Below are positions 1 through 4,548 of a stretch of 8,959 nt of DNA, piece after piece. The notes below the pieces were generated by a model that was not told the origin of the DNA, ran no database searches, and saw only the letters and a list, made by a program, of their open reading frames with translations. Within the stretch, counting starts at the first letter, position 1. Each line of letters begins with the position of its first letter. This stretch comes from Acidobacteriota bacterium (GTDB lineage Bacteria; Acidobacteriota; Terriglobia; Acidiferrales; UBA7541): positions 3,559 to 12,517 of the forward strand of contig PKWH01000022.1 in assembly GCA_003131985.1 (NCBI GenBank). The letters run 5' to 3'. A program made the position numbers and the translations under genes.

Positions 1-65
1 CCCCGCCGGCGAATCCGCCGACGGTTACAACCGCGCCGCCACCCTTGGGCGAAGATAAGAAGTAA
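1..65 (+). CDS. 3' end of an unidentified plus-strand gene (partial)
   Basis: The reading frame that starts at base 3 runs to a TAA at 63-65 and encodes PPANPPTVTTAPPPLGEDKK, a proline-rich tail with a charged end. Only 20 residues are visible, so no family can be named. A strong plus-strand terminator begins 27 bases downstream, which supports a plus-strand gene ending here. A second frame (from base 2) ends at TAA 56-58 and also has GC-rich third positions, so the frame is not certain. The 5' part lies outside the window. Confidence 0.45.
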   Translation, partial: PPANPPTVTTAPPPLGEDKK

Positions 66-91
66 GCCACTCGGCGTGTGACGATATCGTG

Positions 92-120
92 ACGGCGGCC
101 TCTGCCGCCGTTTTCATTTT
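92..120 (+). terminator. Rho-independent terminator of the plus-strand gene ending at 65
   Basis: ACGGCGGC (92-99) and GCCGCCGT (104-111) form a perfect 8-bp stem with a 4-base loop, followed directly by a T-rich tract TTTCATTTT. The T-run lies only on the plus strand, so it ends transcription of the gene upstream. Its 3' edge overlaps the last codons of the convergent maf gene (stop at 114-116). Confidence 0.85.
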
Positions 121-722
121 GTCACCCGCTGGGCGCCGACCGAGTTCTCCCACGCTAACTCCCGCAGCAAAGACCATAGTCGCGCAAGCGGCAATCCCAT
201 CACATTGAAATAGCAGCCCTCGATGCGCGCCACGTATCGTCCGCCTATGCCTTGGATTCCATAAGCGCCGGCCTTATCGAAAGGTTCGCCGGTGCCAATA
301 TAGTCTTCGATTTCCCGGTCGGTAAGAGGCGCGAAATGCACCCGCGTAATATCTTCGACCACGCGCTGCTCTGCTCCGGAAGATCGTAACAGTGCAAGAC
401 CCGTGTGAACTTCGTGGACGCGTCCGCTGAGGCGCCGCAACATACTTCGCGCGTCATCTTGCGAGACGGGCTTGCCAAGGATATCTGCGTTCACCACGAC
501 GGCCGTATCGGCGCCGACAATCAGCGTTTCGTCAACGGGATCGAGATATTTAGCGGCGGCCGACAGCGCCTTCGCTAGAGCTAGCCTCCTGACGTAATCG
601 CCGGGAGCCTCGTGAGCAAGGACTGATTCATCCACATCGGTGGCGCGTGTCTCGAATTGAATTCCGGCGTTACGCAGGATTTCCGCGCGGCGAGGCGAAG
701 CCGATGCAAGAATCAGTTTCAA
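114..722 (-). CDS. maf: Maf family nucleoside triphosphate pyrophosphatase (dTTP/UTP type)
   Basis: Maf proteins hydrolyse non-canonical or surplus nucleoside triphosphates to the monophosphate and pyrophosphate in the cytoplasm. They act in nucleotide-pool sanitation and have been linked to septum inhibition. The 202-residue product has the usual family length. It shows the N-terminal phosphate-binding SASPRR (7-12), the catalytic-region Asp72 in GADT, GKP (83-85), GEPFDKAGAYGIQG (145-158) and EGCYFNVMGLP (168-178). The DKAGAYGIQG segment with Gln157 is typical of the YhdE-type dTTP/UTP enzymes. The YceF (m7GTP) type differs there. The start codon is TTG (720-722), chosen because AAGGAG lies 5 bases upstream and the next residues, KLILASASPRR, are the canonical Maf N-terminus. 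It is probably the last gene of an operon led by a small membrane protein and methylmalonyl-CoA mutase. Confidence 0.95.
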   Translation of the reverse strand: MKLILASASPRRAEILRNAGIQFETRATDVDESVLAHEAPGDYVRRLALAKALSAAAKYLDPVDETLIVGADTAVVVNADILGKPVSQDDARSMLRRLSGRVHEVHTGLALLRSSGAEQRVVEDITRVHFAPLTDREIEDYIGTGEPFDKAGAYGIQGIGGRYVARIEGCYFNVMGLPLARLWSLLRELAWENSVGAQRVTK

Positions 723-727
723 CGGCG

Positions 728-733
728 CTCCTT
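728..733 (-). promoter_or_regulatory. Shine-Dalgarno of maf, fixing a TTG start
   Basis: The minus strand reads AAGGAG, CGCCG, TTG. The near-perfect ribosome binding site at 5-base spacing decides in favour of the TTG at 722. No in-frame ATG lies near it. Confidence 0.8.
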
Positions 734-794
734 GCTTTCGTAGGACATGGACGCCTCCGCGAGTGCGCCGAGAAAAACCGGGAGCGCTGGGAAG

Positions 795-826
795 GGATCC
801 TTCGTCACTTCGTTCCTCAGGATGAC
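795..826. repeat. Degenerate palindrome resembling a dispersed intergenic repeat
   Basis: The minus strand reads GTCATCCTGAGGAACG, continues AAGTGACG, and closes with AAGGATCC. The outer arms AGGAT (819-823) and ATCCT (797-801) are complementary. From memory, the pattern TCATCCTGAG...GAAGGATC is a common intergenic element in many bacterial genomes, including acidobacteria. There is only one copy in this window. It sits in the 120-base gap between the mutase stop and the maf start, a typical place for such elements. The family assignment is recollection and was not searched. Confidence 0.5.
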
Positions 827-842
827 GATGCTTGTCGCATCG

Positions 843-2462
843 TCAAATTACTACGGATTCGTGGTATTCACCGAAGGCGCGGCGCAGAGCGTCTGAGATT
901 TCGCCGACAGTTGCATACGCTTCCACAGCTGAGAGAATGGCCGGCATCAGATTTTCAGTGCTGCGGGCGCGGCGTTCCACTTCGGCAAGCGCAGCCTTCG
1001 CTTTGGATGTATCGCGGCGCGCGCGCAAGGCGTTGAGACGAGCCACCTGCGTGCGCTCAATTTCCGGATCGATTTGCATCGTAGGTATGGGGCGGCCTTC
1101 CTCGGCCTGAAAGCGATTCACGCCGACTACCACCTGCTCGCCGGTGTCCACCGCTCGCTGGTATTCATAAGCGGCTTTCTGGATTTCCTGCTGAACGTAG
1201 CCGGTTTCAATGGCGCGCAGCATTCCGCCCATCGCATCAATTTTCGAAATGTAGTCTTGCGCTCCGGCTTCGATTTCGTTGGTCAATTTCTCAATCGCGA
1301 ACGAGCCAGCCACCGGGTCGATAGTGTTCACGACGCCGGTTTCGTGGGCGATGATCTGCTGCGTGCGAAGCGCGAGAAGCGCCGCTTGCTCGGTGGGAAG
1401 GGCGAGCGCTTCGTCCAGAGCGTTGGCATGGAGCGACTGGCAGCCTCCCAAAACCGCTGCGAGACACTGCAGCGCGACGCGCACGATATTATTTTCCGGC
1501 TGCTGCGCTGTGAGCGACGAGCCGGCGGTTTGTGCGTGAAAGCGAAGCATCATCGAGCGCGGATCGCGTGCGCCAAAACGCTGGCGCATCGTGCGCGCCC
1601 ACAAGCGACGCGCTGCGCGGAATTTCGCGATCTGCATCAGCAATTCGTTGTGTGAGTTGAAGAAGAAAGAAAGCTGCGGAGCGAAGTCGTCCACGGCGAG
1701 ACCAGCGTCGACGGCGGCATCCACGTACGCGATTCCATTCGCAAGTGTGAATGCGACTTCCTGCACGTCGGTGGATCCCGCTTCGCGAATGTGATAACCG
1801 GAAATCGAAATAGCATTCCAATTGGGTATTTCCTGTCGACACCAGGCGAAAATGTCGGTGACGATACGCATGGCCGGCCGCAACGGATAAATGTAGGTCC
1901 CACGCGCGATGTATTCCTTCAAAATATCGTTTTGCACCGTGCCGGCGAGGCGCTTCAAGTTCGCGCCTTGCTGCTTGGCCACCGCTACGTAAAGAGCAAG
2001 CAGAATCGCGGCGGTGGAATTAATCGTCATCGAAGTGGAGACGCGCTCGAGCGGAATAGCGTCGAAGAGCGTTTGCATGTCCTCGAGCGAGTCGATCGCT
2101 ACGCCGACCTTGCCCACTTCTCCCAGCGCGAGCGAATGGTCGGAATCCATTCCGATCTGCGTGGGCAAATCGAACGCGACGGACAATCCCTTCTGCCCTT
2201 GCGAAAGAAGATAGCGATAGCGGTGGTTCGATTCGACCGCGCTGCCAAAGCCGGCATATTGCCGAGTGGTCCACAACCGTCCACGGTACATGGTGGGGTA
2301 AACGCCGCGCGTGAATGGAAATTCGCCGGGGTAGCCCAGATCGCGTTCAGAGTCCCAACCCTGCAGGCTGTCTTGCGTTACAACAGCTTCCATTGGGAGG
2401 CCGGAAGGTGAAGCAAGTCTCCGTTCCGAAAAGGCCGGGCGCTTCTTGGTGTCTTCGGGCAT
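843..2462 (-). CDS. mcmA1: Methylmalonyl-CoA mutase, free-standing catalytic (N-terminal) subunit
   Basis: This is the TIM-barrel acyl-CoA mutase domain that interconverts methylmalonyl-CoA and succinyl-CoA using adenosylcobalamin, in propionate and branched-chain breakdown. The 539 residues carry GYPGEFPFTRG (43-53), YPTMYRGRLWTTRQYAGF (55-72), ESNHRYRYLLSQGQKGLSVA (77-96), QNDILKEY (177-184), SISGYH (219-224) and TIDPVAGSF (380-388). Tyr69, Arg187 and His224 sit exactly 20 positions before Tyr89, Arg207 and His244 of the Propionibacterium enzyme. This favours methylmalonyl-CoA over isobutyryl-CoA, whose mutase has Phe and Gln at the first two. The protein ends before any cobalamin-binding domain (no DxHxxG), so a separate B12 subunit must exist elsewhere. 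The start at 2462 lacks a good Shine-Dalgarno, but it lies 7 bases after the upstream stop, and family-like residues (SGLP) precede the next Met. The symbol follows the split-subunit naming used in other organisms. Confidence 0.93.
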   Translation of the reverse strand: MPEDTKKRPAFSERRLASPSGLPMEAVVTQDSLQGWDSERDLGYPGEFPFTRGVYPTMYRGRLWTTRQYAGFGSAVESNHRYRYLLSQGQKGLSVAFDLPTQIGMDSDHSLALGEVGKVGVAIDSLEDMQTLFDAIPLERVSTSMTINSTAAILLALYVAVAKQQGANLKRLAGTVQNDILKEYIARGTYIYPLRPAMRIVTDIFAWCRQEIPNWNAISISGYHIREAGSTDVQEVAFTLANGIAYVDAAVDAGLAVDDFAPQLSFFFNSHNELLMQIAKFRAARRLWARTMRQRFGARDPRSMMLRFHAQTAGSSLTAQQPENNIVRVALQCLAAVLGGCQSLHANALDEALALPTEQAALLALRTQQIIAHETGVVNTIDPVAGSFAIEKLTNEIEAGAQDYISKIDAMGGMLRAIETGYVQQEIQKAAYEYQRAVDTGEQVVVGVNRFQAEEGRPIPTMQIDPEIERTQVARLNALRARRDTSKAKAALAEVERRARSTENLMPAILSAVEAYATVGEISDALRRAFGEYHESVVI

Positions 2463-2469
2463 TGGGAAG

Positions 2470-2727
2470 TCAGCGAACTCGCCGCGCTCGGCGGAACGAC
2501 GCGAAAGCGAAGTACGCCATCATGACTGCATAAGCAAGCGCAAAACCGAGAAGCCAAGCTGCCACTTTGCTATGCCACTGGCGCCAGGCGGCCACCGCTC
2601 CGTACAAAGCAAAGGTGGCGAACAGGGCTCCCATGGCTTCGTGGAAGAATTGCCGCGCGGCGCGCCACAGGATGCGCGCGGTTACTTTTGAGGAGTTCCA
2701 TAGCGCCGGAATGAAGCCGGTTGCCAT
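2470..2727 (-). CDS. Small hypothetical membrane protein upstream of the mutase
   Basis: An 85-residue protein that I do not recognise. It has a basic, amphipathic N-terminal third (about 1-28), two hydrophobic stretches (about 32-47, GALFATFALYGAVAAW, and 56-76, ending in YFAFASF) and a strongly basic end (RRARRVR). This pattern fits a two-helix inner-membrane protein with cytoplasmic ends. The stop at 2470-2472 is 7 bases from the mutase ATG, so the two genes are probably co-transcribed and translationally coupled. No Shine-Dalgarno is evident before the ATG at 2725-2727, but a TATACT box lies 11 bases upstream, which would give a very short leader. Codon use looks like that of its neighbours. 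A role in cobalamin or acyl-CoA metabolism would be guesswork. Confidence 0.6.
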   Translation of the reverse strand: MATGFIPALWNSSKVTARILWRAARQFFHEAMGALFATFALYGAVAAWRQWHSKVAAWLLGFALAYAVMMAYFAFASFRRARRVR

Positions 2728-2738
2728 GGCACAATTCT

Positions 2739-2744
2739 AGTATA
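2739..2744 (-). promoter_or_regulatory. Possible -10 box for the membrane protein/mutase/maf operon
   Basis: The minus strand reads TATACT (5 of 6 to TATAAT) 11 bases before the ATG at 2727. I see no convincing -35 box at 16-18 bases upstream, where the DNA is GC-rich. If it is used, the transcript would have a leader of only a few bases. Confidence 0.3.
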
Positions 2745-2759
2745 GATTGCGGCGGCGCG

Positions 2760-2788
2760 CTGTGGCCGGGCTGCTATTTTGGCCACAG
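2760..2788. repeat. 8-bp inverted repeat in the divergent promoter region
   Basis: CTGTGGCC (2760-2767) and GGCCACAG (2781-2788) are perfectly complementary with 13 bases between them. The half-site centres are 21 bp apart, about two helical turns, which would suit a dimeric DNA-binding protein. It lies just upstream of the leftward operon, at the -35 side of the candidate -10 box. Neither arm is followed by a T-run on the minus strand, so a terminator is less likely. Confidence 0.4.
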
Positions 2789-2871
2789 AGTACGAGTGCG
2801 AGCGCTTTCTGGCTCCACAACCTGAGCTAGCGTACAGGTAACATTCGCGACTGCAAGTTCACACCTGGGCC

Positions 2872-2900
2872 TTGTTTCCGGATTGCGACGGCCCTAGAAT
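2872..2900 (+). promoter_or_regulatory. Candidate sigma70-type promoter for the 113-residue gene
   Basis: TTGTTT (2872-2877), 17 bases, then TAGAAT (2895-2900). The -10 matches TATAAT at 5 of 6 positions and the -35 keeps only the TTG. Transcription would start near 2907, giving a leader of roughly 27 bases before the TTG start codon. The spacing is ideal, but the -35 is weak. Confidence 0.45.
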
Positions 2901-2922
2901 TGGGCTAGTTGACGTTCTATAC

Positions 2923-2928
2923 AGGAGG
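2923..2928 (+). promoter_or_regulatory. Shine-Dalgarno AGGAGG that fixes a TTG start at 2934
   Basis: AGGAGG is followed by CGCGC and TTG (2934-2936), a 5-base spacing. The next in-frame ATG (2952) would be 23 bases away, too far for this site. Confidence 0.85.
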
Positions 2929-2933
2929 CGCGC

Positions 2934-3275
2934 TTGCAACTCGACGACCGTATGAAGCAGTTGCTGCGAGACCTGGGGCACGCTATCAACGATAGCGTAT
3001 CGGATTCCGATCGCATTGCGGAAGCTATTTCCAGCGTGCGTTCCGCGGGCTTCGATATTGTGCTGAAGCTCGACGCTACTATCGGGCTGGCACGACGCTC
3101 CGAGCAGGATGCCAAGATGACTCCGCTCGATCGCCGCTTCCTGGAATCGCTGCATATTCGCGTGGACGACGAAACCTTGGAAGAAGAAAACGTGGCGGCG
3201 CCTCTGGTGGAAATCACCGCGCAAGACATTAAATTCTTGAAGTCTCTGAAGATCTCATTCGATGACGAACTCTAG
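2934..3275 (+). CDS. Acidic hypothetical protein with a duplicated C-terminal motif
   Basis: I do not recognise this 113-residue protein. It has no signal peptide or membrane segment and is acidic overall (about 24 Asp/Glu against about 15 Lys/Arg), so it is probably cytoplasmic. The N-terminal 55 residues look helical, while the last 50 contain an internal duplication. TPLDRRFLESLHIRVDDE (63-80) and TAQDIKFLKSLKISFDDE (95-112) share T-x2-D-x2-FL-x-SL-x-I-x2-DDE with an offset of 32 residues. The protein ends one residue after the second copy. The start is TTG with a perfect Shine-Dalgarno. Its last 14 bases overlap the start of the next gene, which indicates translational coupling to a secreted protein. 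The motif could be a short docking or oligomerisation element, but that is inference. Confidence 0.8.
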   Translation: MQLDDRMKQLLRDLGHAINDSVSDSDRIAEAISSVRSAGFDIVLKLDATIGLARRSEQDAKMTPLDRRFLESLHIRVDDETLEEENVAAPLVEITAQDIKFLKSLKISFDDEL

Positions 3276-3621
3276 GATTTTCGCCGCGCTGATCCTGGCT
3301 GCTGGACTTTCGCTTGCCAATGTCCCCGCCGCTCGCGCGCAAGTGAACACCAGCGCTCCGATCGTAGTGAAGAAAAAGGCGAAAAAACCTGTATGGCTGA
3401 AAGCGGAAGTGATCCATGCGGACAGTCACACGCTGATGGTTCGCGAAGAAGCGAATTCGCTGAACGTGCATACGTTCACGTATGCGGACAAAGCGCAGAA
3501 AAAAATCGGCAAGGTTCTGGATGCGGGCGGCTATCAAAGCGGCGATCGAATCAAAGTTCTGTGGATGGCCGGAGGCTCGGAAGCGCTCGACATCAAAGGC
3601 AAACCTTCGAAGGCAATTTGA
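3262..3621 (+). CDS. Small exported hypothetical protein
   Basis: A 119-residue protein of unknown family. Residues 1-26 form a clear Sec signal peptide: a short polar start, a hydrophobic core (IFAALILAAGLSLA) and a cleavage site after ARA (26/27). The mature part of about 93 residues opens with a Lys-rich patch (KKKAKKP, 37-43). Alternating strand-like segments follow (LKAEVIHADSHTLMVRE, then NVHTFTY), then DRIKVLW and EALDIKG, consistent with a small beta-barrel or OB-like fold in the periplasm. I see no catalytic motif. The ATG lies inside the end of the preceding gene (14-base overlap) with no good Shine-Dalgarno of its own, so it is probably translated by reinitiation or coupling. The contrast between an acidic cytoplasmic upstream partner and a basic exported product is notable. 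Confidence 0.75.
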   Translation: MTNSRIFAALILAAGLSLANVPAARAQVNTSAPIVVKKKAKKPVWLKAEVIHADSHTLMVREEANSLNVHTFTYADKAQKKIGKVLDAGGYQSGDRIKVLWMAGGSEALDIKGKPSKAI

Positions 3622-3687
3622 TCGTTCTTACAAACCTGCTTCTGAGTTGGAATTCCTACGCGCTAGTCCGCAGTCTCGACTAATTTC

Positions 3688-4497
3688 ATGATTCGCCCGC
3701 CCGCCGTTTCCGGCCGCTTTTATCCCTCCGATGAAAAGAAGCTCGCTCGTGAGATCGAGCAATATACTGCGAGCACAAACAAGAACAAGAAAGTATTCGC
3801 CCGCGGATGCGTCGTGCCGCATGCCGGATATATGTATTCAGGCCATGTAGCGGGAGCGGTTTATTCGGCGATTGAAATTCCTTCGAGGTGTATTTTGCTC
3901 GGCCCACGGCATTTCCCCGGCGGAGAAGCAATGGCGATAATTTCAGAGGGAAGCTGGCGGACTCCGTTTGGCGAGGCACAGATAGATTCGGTATTGGCTG
4001 AAGAACTTAAGCGGGCGTGTCCGCTGCTGCGCGAAGACCGCGTGGCGCACGAGCGCGAGCACTCGATCGAGGTGCAGATTCCTTTTCTTCAACAGCTCGC
4101 GGAAAATCTGCGATTCGTTCCAGTGGTGCTTGCAACGCAGCGTTATGCAGAGCTCGAATCGTTAGGCCATGCCGTAGCACAGGTGATAGAGGCTCACTCC
4201 GAACCTGTGCTGCCGATCGCGAGCACAGATATGAATCACTATGAAAGCGAGGCGATCACTCGCGTGAAAGACCACAGGGCAATTGACCACATTCTCGCGC
4301 TCGACCCACGCGGTCTTTACGATACGGTGAGATCCGAGGAAATCACCATGTGCGGCTACGCTGCGACGGTTGCGATGCTGATTGCCATGCGCGATCTTGG
4401 CGCGAAGGATACGGAGTTAATTCGGTACGCGACTTCGGGTGACATCACTGGCGACTTGGATGAAGTTGTCGGCTACGCGGGCATCGTCATTCGCTGA
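3688..4497 (+). CDS. amrB: AmmeMemoRadiSam system protein B (MEMO1 family)
   Basis: MEMO family proteins have the fold of class III extradiol dioxygenases. In prokaryotes they occur with an AMMECR1-domain protein and a radical SAM enzyme (the AmmeMemoRadiSam system), whose substrate is not established. The 269 residues are full length. They show PPAVSGRFYP (4-13), VVPHAGYMYSG (42-52), LLGPRHFPGG (70-79), EREHSIEVQIPFL (122-134), STDMNHY (179-185), MCGY (221-224) and the closing SGDITGD and GYAGIVI. His45, His75 and Cys222 correspond in motif position to the metal-binding His49, His81 and Cys244 of human MEMO1. The start at 3688 keeps the conserved RPPAVSGRFYP N-terminus but lacks a clear Shine-Dalgarno. 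It lies 66 bases after the exported protein gene and may share its transcript. The gene ends in tandem stops TGA-TAA. Neither partner gene is in the window. Confidence 0.92.
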   Translation: MIRPPAVSGRFYPSDEKKLAREIEQYTASTNKNKKVFARGCVVPHAGYMYSGHVAGAVYSAIEIPSRCILLGPRHFPGGEAMAIISEGSWRTPFGEAQIDSVLAEELKRACPLLREDRVAHEREHSIEVQIPFLQQLAENLRFVPVVLATQRYAELESLGHAVAQVIEAHSEPVLPIASTDMNHYESEAITRVKDHRAIDHILALDPRGLYDTVRSEEITMCGYAATVAMLIAMRDLGAKDTELIRYATSGDITGDLDEVVGYAGIVIR

Positions 4498-4548
4498 TAA
4501 GACTCGACGATGCTCGCGTTCGCTGCGCTTTGCGTTCGTTCGTGCTCT

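Noticed and set aside
1..70. A minus-strand frame beginning at GTG 70 and leaving the window (VAYFLSSPKGGGAVVTVGG)
   Set aside because: There is no ribosome binding site, and the plus-strand terminator at 92-120 points to a plus-strand gene ending here.
81..90. Perfect 10-base palindrome ACGATATCGT
   Set aside because: Several palindromes of this length are expected by chance in 9 kb, and it lies between a stop codon and a terminator with no promoter to act on.
1074..2411. Long plus-strand frames (193 and 206 codons) antisense to the mutase
   Set aside because: They mirror a highly conserved enzyme gene with GC-biased codons, have no ribosome binding site and encode Arg/His-rich composition typical of shadows.
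2463..2933. Cobalamin riboswitch in front of the B12-dependent mutase operon
   Set aside because: The candidate leader is only a few bases long, and I see no B12-box-like conserved sequence in the region.
4498..4548. Terminator between the convergent amrB and protease genes
   Set aside because: The stretch has repeated GCGTTCG words but no stem with a following T-run on either strand.
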